Source of the DNA: Bradyrhizobium septentrionale
Lineage (GTDB): Bacteria > Pseudomonadota > Alphaproteobacteria > Rhizobiales > Xanthobacteraceae
Assembly: GCF_011516645.4 (NCBI RefSeq)
Contig: NZ_CP088285.1
Span: 8,636,501-8,700,500 of the forward strand
Direction of reading: 5' to 3'
Length of the DNA stretch: 64,000 nt
Positions 8,379 through 17,568 of the stretch are shown here, in pieces. The translations under genes and the position numbers were made by a program. A model generated the notes under the pieces. That model did not search any database, was not told the DNA's origin, and saw nothing but the letters and a program-made list of their open reading frames with translations. Position 1 is the first letter of the stretch. The number at the start of each line of letters is the position of its first letter.

Positions 8379-9239
8379 CTACGCCAGCACCGTCTTGCCG
8401 CTCTTGATCACGGTGACGCCGCGCGACTTCACCTTGGCCTCGAACGACACCACGTTGCCGTCCTTCCACAGCTCCATGGTCACGGTCTCGCCGGGAAACA
8501 CCGGCGAGGAGAACCGCGCCACGTGCTGCTTGAAGGCGGACGGATCGTAGTCGGCATAGGTCTGAAGCACGCCGCGGCAGGTGATGCCGTAGGTGCACAT
8601 GCCGTGCAGGATCGGCCGCGGGAAGCCGGCCTTCTTCGCAAATTCCGGATCGGAGTGCAGCGGGTTGCGATCGCCGCAGAGCCGGTAGACCAGCGCCTGG
8701 TCGGGCCGCGTGGTGATGTCGACGACCTTGTCAGGTGCGCGCTCCGGCACCTTGTGCGGCTCGGGCTGGCCTTCGGACGGGCCGCCGAACCCGCCATCGC
8801 CACGTGCGAAGCGCGAGGCAACCAGCGTGGCGAGTTTCTCGCCCTTCTCGCACCTGAGCACGGTCTGGTGCCGGATCACCGCGCCCTTGTCCTTGCCCTT
8901 GTCGAACACGTCGAGCACGGTCGAGTCGGCCGTGACGTGGGCCGCGGTCGCGAACGGCTTGTGGAAGGTGATGTCGCGCTCGCCGTCGACCACCATCACG
9001 CGGTTCAGATTCATCTCGCCGGGACCGGCGCCCCACGCGGCGACCGAGGCAAATGTCGGTACCACCTTGAGCGGGCGCGGCGTCAGCACGCCCTCGTTGA
9101 CGAAGGCGAGCTCCTTCTCGTCCATAGGATCGGCGCCGAGCCCGATGCCATAGGCGTACAGCATCACCTCGCGGTCGCTGTAGCTGTATTTCTGGCCGAG
9201 ATTTTTCAGGGCCATCAGCTGTTCGTACACGATCGGCAT
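8379..9239 (-). CDS. MaoC-family 2-enoyl-CoA hydratase (hydratase 2)
   Basis: A double hot-dog (R)-specific enoyl-CoA hydratase of 286 residues. The N-terminal half is the degenerate hot dog; the C-terminal half has the hydratase-2 signature YRLCGDRNPLHSDPEFA with the catalytic Asp and His, followed by FPRPILHGMCTYG. It would hydrate a trans-2-enoyl-CoA for the neighbouring SDR. It lies downstream of the thiolase/DUF35 pair on the same strand, separated by a long palindromic repeat that may end or process the transcript. Confidence 0.93.
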   Translation of the reverse strand: MPIVYEQLMALKNLGQKYSYSDREVMLYAYGIGLGADPMDEKELAFVNEGVLTPRPLKVVPTFASVAAWGAGPGEMNLNRVMVVDGERDITFHKPFATAAHVTADSTVLDVFDKGKDKGAVIRHQTVLRCEKGEKLATLVASRFARGDGGFGGPSEGQPEPHKVPERAPDKVVDITTRPDQALVYRLCGDRNPLHSDPEFAKKAGFPRPILHGMCTYGITCRGVLQTYADYDPSAFKQHVARFSSPVFPGETVTMELWKDGNVVSFEAKVKSRGVTVIKSGKTVLA

Positions 9240-9288
9240 TGTTGTCTTCTCCCCGAACCTTTTTCCTGCTGCGCCGCCAATTGAGGTG

Positions 9289-9441
9289 CCCTCTCCCCTT
9301 GTGGGAGAGGGCTACACCGGCAGTCGTCACAAACTCGCTTCGGTGAGGGGTTCGCGCCGCAGAGAGATCCTTTGCGCGGAGAGAGACCCCTCACCCGCCT
9401 TCGCCTTCGGCGAAGGCACCCTCTCCCACAAGGGGAGAGGG
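9289..9441. repeat. Palindromic intergenic repeat, family F (copy 1)
   Basis: The arms CCCTCTCCCCTTGTGGGAGA and CTCCCACAAGGGGAGAGGG pair, with inner arms GTGAGGGGTT and ACCCCTCAC. Related units lie at 25519-25634 and 27238-27382. It fills the spacer between the DUF35 and MaoC genes. Confidence 0.85.
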
Positions 9442-9446
9442 TAAAA

Positions 9447-9836
9447 TCAGGCCGGCGTGAAGAACGGCAGCGGGGCGCCGTCGGTCGGCTTCCACACCAC
9501 CTTCACCTTCTGGCCGATCTTCACCTTCTCCAGATCGCAATCGACGATGTTGGTCTGCAGCGACGGGCCTTCTTTCAGCGTCACATAGGCGATCGCATAG
9601 GGACCAGTCGGCGACTTCCGCATCAGGCTGTAGGTGTAGACCGTCGCCTCGCCGCTCGATTCTTCCCACACCGTCTTGTCGGAGAAGCAGAACGGGCAGA
9701 TCGCGCGCGGGAAGTAATGCGCTTCGCCGCAGGTGGTGCAGCGCTTGATCATGAACTTGCCCGCCTTCGCCGCTTCCCAGAACGGCGCGGTCTCCGGGTT
9801 GGTCACCGGGGCATTGTACTTCTTCGCTTCAGACAT
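9447..9836 (-). CDS. DUF35 zinc-ribbon/OB-fold thiolase-partner protein
   Basis: A 129-residue acyl-CoA-binding accessory protein. The N-terminal rubredoxin-like zinc ribbon is visible as CTTCGEAHYFPRAICPFC, followed by the OB fold (ATVYTYSLMRKS...KVKVVWKPTDG). Such proteins form complexes with SCP2-type thiolases or hydratases in sterol side-chain and related degradations. The ATG overlaps the thiolase stop (TGATG), so translation is coupled and a complex with the thiolase is likely. The frame is open far upstream inside the thiolase gene, but MSEAKKYNAP is the natural start. Confidence 0.93.
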   Translation of the reverse strand: MSEAKKYNAPVTNPETAPFWEAAKAGKFMIKRCTTCGEAHYFPRAICPFCFSDKTVWEESSGEATVYTYSLMRKSPTGPYAIAYVTLKEGPSLQTNIVDCDLEKVKIGQKVKVVWKPTDGAPLPFFTPA

Positions 9837-10993
9837 CACGCACGCTCCAGAATGCAGGTTGAGGCGGCGTGGCGAACGCCGAGCAGACCGCCGGTGCCGT
9901 GGGCGATCGCGAGGTCGCAGTTCTTCACCTGCACCTTCGGATGCGCCTCGCCGCGCAACTGGCGCACAGCCTCGAGGATTTTCGTCATGCCGCCGCGATT
10001 GACGGGATGGTTGCTGCACAGCCCGCCGCCATCGGTGTTGAACGGCAGCTTGCCGACACCCGAGATCAGATTGCCATCGGCGACGAACTTGCCGCCCTCA
10101 CCCTTCTTGCAGAAGCCGAGGCCCTCGAGCTGCATCAGCACCGTGATGGTGAAGCTGTCATAGATCGAGGCGTATTTGATGTCCTTTGGCGTCACGCCCG
10201 CTTCCTCGAACGCGCGCGGGCCGGACCACACGCCGGCCGAATACGTCAGGTCGAGATCCTTGCCGCCGCGCGGGCCCTTCGCCGCCTCGCCATGACCGAT
10301 CAGGCGCACCAGCGGCTTCTTCAGGCTCCTGGCGATCTCCGGCGTGGTGACGATCATCGCGCCACCGCCGTCGGTGACGACGCAGCAATCCATCCGGTGC
10401 AGCGGATCGGAGATCATCGGCGAGTTCAGCACGTCCTCGACGGTCACGACCTCCTTCAGCATCGCATGCGGATTGTATTGCGCGTGATGCGAGGCCGCGA
10501 CCTTGATCCAGGCGAGTTGCTCCGAGGTGGTGCCGTAGTCGTGCATATGGCGCATGGCACACATGCCATAGGCATTGTGCGTGGTAGCCCCGTAGGCGGA
10601 TTCGAAATCGGCCTCGGCGCCGGAGGCGCGCGGCGGCATCGGGCCGGTGCGCGGCTTGCCTGCCAGCGTGACCAGCGCGACCGAGCATTTGCCGGCGGCG
10701 ATCGCCTCGGCGGCGTGGCCGAGATGGATCAGATAGGAACAGCCGCCGGTCTCGGTGGAATCGATGTGACGCAGTTTCTTCGTATTGAGCCCGAGGTAAT
10801 CGACCATCGGCCACAGCCCGCCCGGCGCGTCGCCGGCGCAGAAATAGCCGTCGATGTCGTCCTTGGTGAGCCCGGCATCCTCGATCGCACCCTTGGCGAC
10901 CTCGGCGTGCAGCTGTGCTGTTGATTTATCCGGTGCATGCCGGGTGGGATGTTCGTAGATCCCGGCAATGTAGGCCTTGCCCTTGATGGTCAA
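9836..10993 (-). CDS. SCP2-type thiolase / acetyl-CoA acetyltransferase family protein
   Basis: A 385-residue thiolase-fold protein that would cleave or exchange a 3-ketoacyl-CoA. It opens KGKAYIAGIYEHPTR, has the putative nucleophile cysteine in ETGGCSYLIHLG, the catalytic-loop histidine in NHPVNRGGMT, and the C-terminal GGLLGVRHAASTCIL motif. The active site departs from classical FadA thiolases, as is normal for SCP2-type members. It is the first gene of the thiolase-DUF35-MaoC-SDR series, whose joint content fits degradation of a branched or cyclic acyl-CoA rather than straight fatty acids (inference). Confidence 0.92.
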   Translation of the reverse strand: MTIKGKAYIAGIYEHPTRHAPDKSTAQLHAEVAKGAIEDAGLTKDDIDGYFCAGDAPGGLWPMVDYLGLNTKKLRHIDSTETGGCSYLIHLGHAAEAIAAGKCSVALVTLAGKPRTGPMPPRASGAEADFESAYGATTHNAYGMCAMRHMHDYGTTSEQLAWIKVAASHHAQYNPHAMLKEVVTVEDVLNSPMISDPLHRMDCCVVTDGGGAMIVTTPEIARSLKKPLVRLIGHGEAAKGPRGGKDLDLTYSAGVWSGPRAFEEAGVTPKDIKYASIYDSFTITVLMQLEGLGFCKKGEGGKFVADGNLISGVGKLPFNTDGGGLCSNHPVNRGGMTKILEAVRQLRGEAHPKVQVKNCDLAIAHGTGGLLGVRHAASTCILERA

Positions 10994-11121
10994 ATCGCTC
11001 TCCGCTGGCGTTTCCTGGCTCCAGCGTTTTTCTGAACCGCCGTCGCGGCCTTGGCAAGCGCGGAAATATTCCGTCAGGCGAGACTGCTATTAGCGAGCAA
11101 TATGCGCGCCGCAAAGCTGGC

Positions 11122-11253
11122 GTCGTCCCGGCGAAAGCCGGGACCCATAACCACCGCTATTCGTTGCTGCGCGACGCTGGGACCGCAGCTCGGTCCAACA
11201 ACACAACCCTGTGGTTATGGGTCCCGGGTCGCGCTCCGCTTGCCCGGGACGAC
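11122..11253. repeat. Palindromic intergenic repeat, family A (copy 2)
   Basis: The arms CGTCCCGGCGAAAGCCGGGA and TCCCGGGTCGCGCTCCGC...CCCGGGACGAC carry the inner ACCCATAACCAC / GTGGTTATGGGT pair. The 10994-11297 spacer holds this unit and no gene that I can see. Confidence 0.85.
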
Positions 11254-11297
11254 ACGGAGTATGTGGCCACGCCTACTACGCAGCGTATGCCGGCAGG

Positions 11298-11642
11298 CTA
11301 GTGATGCTTTTCCAGGACGATCACAGCTCCAAGCGACGCGCACGACCACATCGATGCGGCATAGCAGTAGTTGGCCGGATAATCGCTGAGATCAAGGCGA
11401 TCCACATTTGGTACCGCCAAACGACGCTTCACTTCATCCTTCCAGAACGCAAAGCGATCATCCGCAGCTATCCAACACAGCGGAAGGCCTACGTCGGCAA
11501 CTACCATGGTCGAGCCATTCCGCAGAAGCCGAACGACATCTGCCTCGCCTACCGGCTCAGTGCGATGCGCGTCCAACGGCCCGTTGCTGTCCCAGAGTTC
11601 TGTGAGCGGCGCCTGCGTGACGATTCTCTGACTCGTATCCAT
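11298..11642 (-). CDS. Hypothetical protein
   Basis: A 114-residue protein without a recognisable domain. It begins MDTSQRIVTQAPLTELWD (ATG at 11642; a GTG-like frame two codons upstream is also open), is rich in acidic residues and has the cysteine/tyrosine-bearing stretch NYCYAASMWSCASLG near its end. No signal peptide or membrane helix is evident. Base composition is lower in GC than the flanking genes, which suggests transfer. It is isolated between a palindromic repeat and the 3' end of the oxidoreductase gene. Confidence 0.6.
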   Translation of the reverse strand: MDTSQRIVTQAPLTELWDSNGPLDAHRTEPVGEADVVRLLRNGSTMVVADVGLPLCWIAADDRFAFWKDEVKRRLAVPNVDRLDLSDYPANYCYAASMWSCASLGAVIVLEKHH

Positions 11643-11681
11643 GCCCAAGTCGTTACCTATCGAAGCATCAGCGTGTGAATG

Positions 11682-11712
11682 CGATGGCGGGTTACGCTTC
11701 GCTAACCCACCA
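11682..11712. repeat. Short inverted repeat, family G (copy 1)
   Basis: GGCGGGTTACGCTTCGCTAA followed by CCCACC is a compact inverted repeat (GGGTTA...TAACCC) beyond the end of the oxidoreductase gene. Related units lie at 22169-22292 and 59500-59581. Confidence 0.6.
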
Positions 11713-11730
11713 TACGCATCGTGGCTACGC

Positions 11731-14700
11731 CTACTCCGCCGCCATCTGCCGCGGCGCCGGCGGCGGGTTGGCGAGATCGGCGGCGAGTTGCGCGTAGCGA
11801 ACCTTCGCCTCGTTGATCGCCTTGTCCTTCACCGGGCCGTACCCGCGGATGCGGTCGGGCAGCGACAGCAATTCGACCGCGATGTCGTGATTGAGCGGCG
11901 ACAGCAGACCCAGCACCGTCGCGACATCCTTCTCGTAGCCTGCGATCAGATCGCGCTCGAGCTTGCGGTCGGCGTTGTAGCCGAAGACGTCGAGCGGCGT
12001 GCCGCGCAGGAAGCGGAACCGCGCCATCACCCTGAAGGCCGACATCATCCACGAACCGAACGCACGCTTCTTCGGACGGCCCTGCGCGTCGAGCCCGCCG
12101 CCGAGGATCGGCGGCGCGAGATTGAAGCTGAACTTGAACTCGCCTTCGAACTGGTCGCGCAGCTGCTTCTCGAAGCGGCCGTCGGTGAACAGCCGCGCCA
12201 CCTCGTACTCGTCCTTGTAGGCGAGCAGCTTGGCGTAGTTGATCGCGACCGCCCGCGGCAGCGCCTCGCCATAGCCGCCCTTGGTGGCGACGTCGCGCAC
12301 CTGGTCGACCAGCTTGCGATAACGCTTGGCGAGCCGCGCGTTCTGATAGTCGGTCAGCAACCCCATACGATGGGTGATGATCTCGTCGAGCGACATCGCA
12401 TCCAGCGTCTTCGGCGGCGCGGCCTCGTCCTCGCCTTTCATCATCCCGCTCAGCCGTGCCGGATCGGCCGCGGCCAGACGGCCAAGCTGGAACGCCTGCG
12501 TGTTCATCTTGATCGAGACGCCGTTGACCTCGATCGCCTGCTGGATCGCCTCCGCCGACAGCGGCAGCAGTCCGCGCTGATAGGCAAAGCCCATCATCAT
12601 GATGTTGGTGGCGATGCTATCGCCGAGCAGCGCCTCGGCCGGCTTGGTGAAGTCGAAGAAGGCGGAGTCCTTGCGCAGCTCGGTCTCCAGCACGCTGTTG
12701 ACCTTACGGCTCTGGAAGTTGAAGTCACGGTTGAGGATGAAATCCGCGGTCGGGATCACGTGGCTGTTGATGATGCCGACGGTGCGGCTCGCATCGCACA
12801 GCGTGATGGTGTCCTTGGAGGCCGCCACGACCTCGTCGGCGGCGAGCACCAGATCGGCGGTGCCGGTCACGATGCGCGAACAGGTCACATCAGCGGTGTG
12901 CTCGGAGAGCCGGACATGGCTCAGCACCGCGCCGCCCTTTTGCGCAAGGCCGGACATGTCGAGGATCATCGAGGCCTTGCCCTCGATGTGCGCGGCCATG
13001 CCGAGCAGCGCGCCGATGGTCAGGACGCCGGTGCCGCCGACGCCGCCGACCGCGATGTTGTAGGGACGGTCGAGCGCGGGCTTCGATGCCGGCTCCGGCA
13101 GATTGTCGATGCTGCCGAGATCGGGCGGCGCGCGACGCCTGAGCTTGCCGCCGTCGACCGTGACGAAGGACGGGCAAAAGCCCTTCACGCAGGAATAGTC
13201 CTTGTTGCAGGTCGACTGGTTGATGGTGCGCTTACGCCCGAGCTCGGTCTCCAGCGGCTCGACCGAGATGCAGTTCGACTGCACCGAGCAGTCGCCGCAG
13301 CCTTCGCAGACCGCGGGATTGATCAGCACGCGGCGCTGCGGATCCTCCATCAGGCCACGCTTGCGGCGACGGCGCTTCTCGGCGGCGCAGGTCTGCACGA
13401 ACACGATCGCCGAGGTGCCCTTGGTGTCGCGGCACATCTTTTGGACGTTTTCGAGCTCGTCGCGATGGAACAGCTTGACGCCGGGCGCGATCGTATCGGC
13501 CGGATAGGCGTCGGGAGTTTCCGAGACCAGATAGATCTCGCGAATGCCTTCGGCGTGGAGCTGGAAGGTGATCTGCTGCGGCGAGAGATCGCCGTCGTGA
13601 CGCTGGCCGCCGGTCATCGCGACCGCGTCATTGTACAGGATCTTGTAGGTGATGTTGGCCTTGGAGGCGATCGACTGGCGGATCGCGAGGATGCCGGAGT
13701 GGAAATAGGTGCCATCGCCGAGATTGGCGAAGATGTGGTTCTCGTTGGTGAACGGCGCGATGCCGACCCACGGCACGCCCTCGCCGCCCATATGGGTGAA
13801 GGTCTCGGTCGAGCGGTTCATCCACAGCGCCATGAAGTGGCAGCCGATGCCGGCCAGTGCGCGGCTTCCTTCGGGCACCTTGGTCGAGGTGTTGTGCGGG
13901 CAGCCCGAGCAGAAATACGGTGTGCGGGTGACCGGTGCGGTCGCCTGCATCTGGGTCGACTGGCGGCCGTTGAACCAGTCGGCCTTGGCGCGGAGCATCT
14001 CGGCGATTTCGGGATTGAGATTAAGTCGAAGCAGCCGTTCGGTGAGCGAGCTCGCAAGCGAAGCCACGCTGAGCTCGGCGGCGAAGGTCAGGAAGCGCTT
14101 GTCGTGATCGTCCATCTTGCCGACGATGCGCGGGCGGACGTCGTCGCGCCAGTTGAACAGCTCCTGCTTGACCTGGTTCTCGACGATCTCGCGGCGCTCC
14201 TCGACGATGAAGATCTCCTCGAGGCCGACGGCGAAGTTGCGCACGCCTTCCGGCTCCAGCGGCCACGGCATGCCGATCTTGTAGAGCCGAAGGCCGATCT
14301 TGGCGGCGATCTCGGGCGTGATGCCGAGCTCGCGCAGCGCCTGGCGGATATCCTCATAGCTCTTGCCCGAGGCCATGATGCCGTAGCGCGCGTTCGGCGA
14401 ATCCATGGTGATGCGGTTGACCCTGTTGGCGCGGGCAAAGGCGATCGCGGCAAAGCCCTTGTAGTCCTGCAGCCTGCGGTCCTGCTCGAAACGGTCGTCG
14501 GGCCAGCGGATGTTCAGGCCGCCGGGCGGCAGCTCGAAGTCCGTCGGAATGACGAACGGCGTCATCTCGTCGGTCAGGTCGATCTCGGCGGTGGTCTCGA
14601 CCGTCTCGGTGATCACCTTCATGCCGACCCAGCAGCCCGAGTAACGCGACATCGCGATACCCAGGAGGCCCATCTCGATCATTTCATGGATGCTGGAGGG

Positions 14701-15222
14701 ATAGAGGTAGGGCATCAGCGCGGAGATGAAGGCGTGGTCGGACTGATGCGGGACGGTGGAGGATTTCGCGCCGTGGTCGTCGCCGGCAAGGCAGAGCACA
14801 CCGCCATGCTTGGCGGAGCCGGCCGCATTGCCGTGGCGGAACACGTCGCCGCAGCGGTCGACGCCGGGGCCTTTGCCGTACCAAATGCCGACCGCGCCAT
14901 CATATTTGGCGCCGGGCGACAGCGCGAGCTGCTGCGAGCCCCAGATCGCAGTGGCCGCGAGGTCTTCGTTCACGCCGGGCTGGAATTTGATGTTGTACTG
15001 CTCGAGATGCTTGCGGGCGGCGAACAGCTGCTGGTCGTAACCGCCGAGGGGGGAACCGCGATAGCCGGAGATGAAGCCTGCCGTGTTGAGGCCTGCGGCG
15101 CGGTCGCGTCTGATCTGCGCCATGGGCAGGCGGACCAGCGCCTGGATGCCGGTCATGAAGACGTGGCCGGTGCCCTGGGTGTATTTCTGGTCGAGGCTGA
15201 TAGGCCCTTGGTTGATTCCCAT
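11731..15222 (-). CDS. Indolepyruvate ferredoxin oxidoreductase family protein (fused alpha/gamma subunits)
   Basis: A fused 2-oxoacid:acceptor oxidoreductase of 1163 residues that would oxidatively decarboxylate aryl- or branched 2-keto acids to acyl-CoA. In order: an N-terminal pyrimidine-binding region with the GYRGSPLGGYDQ motif; a TPP-binding segment (CSGCPHNTSTKVP, then GIGCH and a GDGTYFHSG Mg site); a cysteine cluster (CEGCGDCSVQSNC) and a second one (CNKDYSCVKGFCP) for Fe-S; and a gamma domain starting GVGGTGVLTIGALLG. The length is typical of the fused proteobacterial type. It is divergent from a triheme cytochrome gene, with a perfect hairpin in the shared promoter region. Confidence 0.95.
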   Translation of the reverse strand: MGINQGPISLDQKYTQGTGHVFMTGIQALVRLPMAQIRRDRAAGLNTAGFISGYRGSPLGGYDQQLFAARKHLEQYNIKFQPGVNEDLAATAIWGSQQLALSPGAKYDGAVGIWYGKGPGVDRCGDVFRHGNAAGSAKHGGVLCLAGDDHGAKSSTVPHQSDHAFISALMPYLYPSSIHEMIEMGLLGIAMSRYSGCWVGMKVITETVETTAEIDLTDEMTPFVIPTDFELPPGGLNIRWPDDRFEQDRRLQDYKGFAAIAFARANRVNRITMDSPNARYGIMASGKSYEDIRQALRELGITPEIAAKIGLRLYKIGMPWPLEPEGVRNFAVGLEEIFIVEERREIVENQVKQELFNWRDDVRPRIVGKMDDHDKRFLTFAAELSVASLASSLTERLLRLNLNPEIAEMLRAKADWFNGRQSTQMQATAPVTRTPYFCSGCPHNTSTKVPEGSRALAGIGCHFMALWMNRSTETFTHMGGEGVPWVGIAPFTNENHIFANLGDGTYFHSGILAIRQSIASKANITYKILYNDAVAMTGGQRHDGDLSPQQITFQLHAEGIREIYLVSETPDAYPADTIAPGVKLFHRDELENVQKMCRDTKGTSAIVFVQTCAAEKRRRRKRGLMEDPQRRVLINPAVCEGCGDCSVQSNCISVEPLETELGRKRTINQSTCNKDYSCVKGFCPSFVTVDGGKLRRRAPPDLGSIDNLPEPASKPALDRPYNIAVGGVGGTGVLTIGALLGMAAHIEGKASMILDMSGLAQKGGAVLSHVRLSEHTADVTCSRIVTGTADLVLAADEVVAASKDTITLCDASRTVGIINSHVIPTADFILNRDFNFQSRKVNSVLETELRKDSAFFDFTKPAEALLGDSIATNIMMMGFAYQRGLLPLSAEAIQQAIEVNGVSIKMNTQAFQLGRLAAADPARLSGMMKGEDEAAPPKTLDAMSLDEIITHRMGLLTDYQNARLAKRYRKLVDQVRDVATKGGYGEALPRAVAINYAKLLAYKDEYEVARLFTDGRFEKQLRDQFEGEFKFSFNLAPPILGGGLDAQGRPKKRAFGSWMMSAFRVMARFRFLRGTPLDVFGYNADRKLERDLIAGYEKDVATVLGLLSPLNHDIAVELLSLPDRIRGYGPVKDKAINEAKVRYAQLAADLANPPPAPRQMAAE

Positions 15223-15324
15223 TTAGCCCTCTTTGCGCTGGTCGCGACGACTGCATTTTAGCTAGTCATCCGAACTTGTTAGAACCAGTCTATGTCGGAT
15301 TTTCTCGCCTGCGCAGCACAATTC

Positions 15325-15347
15325 TGGGCGACCAAGCCGGTCGCCCA
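15325..15347. promoter_or_regulatory. Perfect hairpin between divergent genes
   Basis: TGGGCGACC, a 5-base loop AAGCC, then GGTCGCCCA: a perfect 9 bp stem in the 234 bp spacer between the oxidoreductase start (15222, minus) and the cytochrome start (15457, plus). It lacks a T-run in either direction, so it looks more like an operator or leader structure than a terminator. Confidence 0.4.
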
Positions 15348-15456
15348 AAAATCGCAACTTAGTGCCGGGAATATCGGAGCGCCGTTTCGGTTTCTGTCGC
15401 AGGACAGGCCCGCGGCGAAATGGCGTAACGCGTCTTGTGGACCGGAAGGTGATTGG

Positions 15457-16680
15457 ATGCGGCGACGACATCGAGCGACGGGTGCGATTCTGGCCGTTGT
15501 GCTGTTGTGCAGTGCGTTCGCGGCCCGCGAATGCGCAGCTCAAGCCACCGACGACGTCATCGCCCGCGGCAAGGCGCTCACCATCGCCGGCGACTGCGCG
15601 AGCTGCCACACTGCCGATCCGGCAAAGCCGTTCGCCGGCGGCAAGCGGATCGACACGCCATTCGGCGCGGTGTTCTCGCCGAACCTCACCCCCGACCGCG
15701 ATACCGGCATCGGCGGCCGGAGCGACGACGATTTCCTCCGCGCGCTGCGCAGCGGCGTCTCGCCAGACGGGGCGCATTATTATCCCGCCTTCCCCTACCC
15801 CTTTTTCACCAAACTGATCCGCGACGACATAATGGCGATCCGCGCCTATCTCGCGACGCTGGCGCCGGTCAGCAACAAGGCGCCGCCGCCGGAGCTGCGC
15901 TGGCCGCTCAACTATCGCGGGCTGATGCGGGCGTGGAATTATCTGTTCCTTGTGCCCGGCATCATCCAGCCGGACCAGAGCAAGGGCACGGAATGGAATC
16001 GCGGTCGCTACCTCGTCGAAGGCCTCGCCCATTGCGGCGCCTGCCACACGCCGAAGAATGCGTTCGGCGCCGACAGACGCGACCAGGCGTTCGGCGGCAG
16101 CATCGTTCAGGGCATGTTCGCGCCGAGGCTCGACGGCGCTGAGCGCAGCGGGCTGAAATCCTGGAGCGCTGGTGACATCGCCGAATGTCTGCAGAGCGGC
16201 CGCAACGGGCACAGCCATGCCGGCCCCCTGATGTCGGAGGTGGTGGTCAACTCGACCTCGAAGATGAGCGACACCGATGTGCGCGCGATCGCGGTCTATC
16301 TGAAGAGCCTGCCGGCCGGCGCGCCGGAGCCTGCGGTCACCCCGCCCTCGCCTGCGCAGATGAGCGACGGCGAGCGGATCTATCGCGGCGCCTGCATCGC
16401 CTGCCATGAGCTTGACGGCTCGGGCGCGCCGCGGATCTATCCGCCGCTGCCCGGCAACGCCAATCTGCAATCGGCCAATCCGGCGAGCACGCTGCGCATC
16501 ATCCTCGATGGCGCCCAGACCGTGACCACGCCGCGCGCGCCGAACGCAGGCTCGATGCCGGCCTATCCGAAGCTGACCGACCAGGAGGTCGCCGACGTTG
16601 CGACCTATATCCGCAATGCCTGGGGCAACGCGGCGCCAGCCGTGAGCGCGGACGAGGTCGCCAAGGCGCGGAGGAAATAG
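15457..16680 (+). CDS. Triheme cytochrome c (alcohol/gluconate dehydrogenase cytochrome subunit type)
   Basis: A periplasmic, membrane-anchored electron carrier of 407 residues with three haem-binding motifs: CASCH, CGACH and CIACH. The N-terminus MRRRHRATGAILAVVLLCSA is a signal/anchor peptide. Three cytochrome c domains in this spacing match the cytochrome subunits that pass electrons from membrane dehydrogenases (gluconate, alcohol, aldehyde) to ubiquinone or a terminal oxidase. No dehydrogenase subunit adjoins it, so its donor is unknown. The frame is open from 15292, but that would put 55 residues before the signal peptide, so the ATG at 15457 is chosen. Confidence 0.92.
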   Translation: MRRRHRATGAILAVVLLCSAFAARECAAQATDDVIARGKALTIAGDCASCHTADPAKPFAGGKRIDTPFGAVFSPNLTPDRDTGIGGRSDDDFLRALRSGVSPDGAHYYPAFPYPFFTKLIRDDIMAIRAYLATLAPVSNKAPPPELRWPLNYRGLMRAWNYLFLVPGIIQPDQSKGTEWNRGRYLVEGLAHCGACHTPKNAFGADRRDQAFGGSIVQGMFAPRLDGAERSGLKSWSAGDIAECLQSGRNGHSHAGPLMSEVVVNSTSKMSDTDVRAIAVYLKSLPAGAPEPAVTPPSPAQMSDGERIYRGACIACHELDGSGAPRIYPPLPGNANLQSANPASTLRIILDGAQTVTTPRAPNAGSMPAYPKLTDQEVADVATYIRNAWGNAAPAVSADEVAKARRK

Positions 16681-16681
16681 G

Positions 16682-16812
16682 TATCGTGTCCCGGGCGCGG
16701 TGCGGCGCGATGCGCTGCTCCGCAGAACCGGGACCCACCTGGCTCAGCGGCTGACATGGGCCCCGGCTCAGCAGCGCACCGCGAGCGCGCTGCGCTGCGT
16801 CCGGGGCGCGAG
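16682..16812. repeat. Palindromic intergenic repeat, family D (copy 2)
   Basis: This runs from ATCGTGTCCCGGGCGCGGTG to TCCGGGGCGCGAG with internal GCAGAACCGGGACCC/GGGCCCCGGCTCAGC arms; it is homologous to 8255-8374. It lies between two convergent genes. Confidence 0.8.
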
Positions 16813-16819
16813 TAGCCGC

Positions 16820-17461
16820 TTACCGCTCCTCGCCGCTGAACACGAATTTCGGCATCTCCCATTTGTAGCGGATCGCCAGCATCCGGAACGTCAGGCCGAG
16901 GGCGAAGGTCAGCACGGTCCAGATCTGGTCGTTGAGATGCAGGCCGAAGGCCGTCGCATAGAACAGCCCCGTCACCACGGATACGCTGGCGTAGAGCTCG
17001 CTGCGGAACAGCAGCGGCACCTCGTTGCAGAGGATGTCGCGCAGCACGCCGCCGGCGCAGCCGGTGATCATGCCGGAGACGATCACGATCGGCAGCGAAG
17101 CCTCGACCTGCCAGGCGATGTCGCAGCCGGCCATGGTGAACACCACGAGCCCGATCGCATCGAGCACGAGGAAGGCGAGATTGAGCCTATGCACCAGCCG
17201 CGCCAGCAGGATGGTGGCGAAGGCGCCCGCCGCCGCGATCGCGAGGTAGATCGGGTGCTTGACCCAGAGCAGCGGATAATGCCCGAGCAGCACGTCGCGG
17301 ATGGTGCCGCCGCCGAGCGCGGTGATTGCGCCGAGCATGCAGACGCCGGCCCAATCCATGCTGCGTCTGCCGGCCGCCAGCGCCGCCGTCATCGACTGCG
17401 CCGCTACCGCAATGAACGAGAGGATGTGCAGCACCGAATCGGCGGGCGGCATGGTCCACAT
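16820..17461 (-). CDS. TRIC-family (UPF0126) cation channel membrane protein
   Basis: A 213-residue inner-membrane protein with about seven hydrophobic helices built from two UPF0126 repeats. Each repeat carries the family GG-x-x-RD turn (GGGTIRDVLLG and AGGVLRDILCNEVP). Bacterial members are homologues of trimeric intracellular cation channels. The ATG at 17461 (MWTMPPADS) has GAGG about 10 bases upstream; longer frame starts are not needed. It is divergent from the 17646 gene across a region with 13 bp tandem repeats. Confidence 0.92.
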   Translation of the reverse strand: MWTMPPADSVLHILSFIAVAAQSMTAALAAGRRSMDWAGVCMLGAITALGGGTIRDVLLGHYPLLWVKHPIYLAIAAAGAFATILLARLVHRLNLAFLVLDAIGLVVFTMAGCDIAWQVEASLPIVIVSGMITGCAGGVLRDILCNEVPLLFRSELYASVSVVTGLFYATAFGLHLNDQIWTVLTFALGLTFRMLAIRYKWEMPKFVFSGEER

Positions 17462-17568
17462 TGGAAAGGCCTCATGGAATAGGTTCGGAACCCTGGAATC
17501 GGCGGTTCCATCATGAACGGGTTGCAACATTGCCGCGGAACATCCCCACGCGCCAGCGATTGTCCCGT

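Noticed and set aside
11641..15261. A 1206-codon plus-strand open frame opposite the indolepyruvate oxidoreductase
   Set aside because: Low-complexity, Arg/Ala/Gly-biased translation with no motif, exactly antisense to a well-conserved gene.
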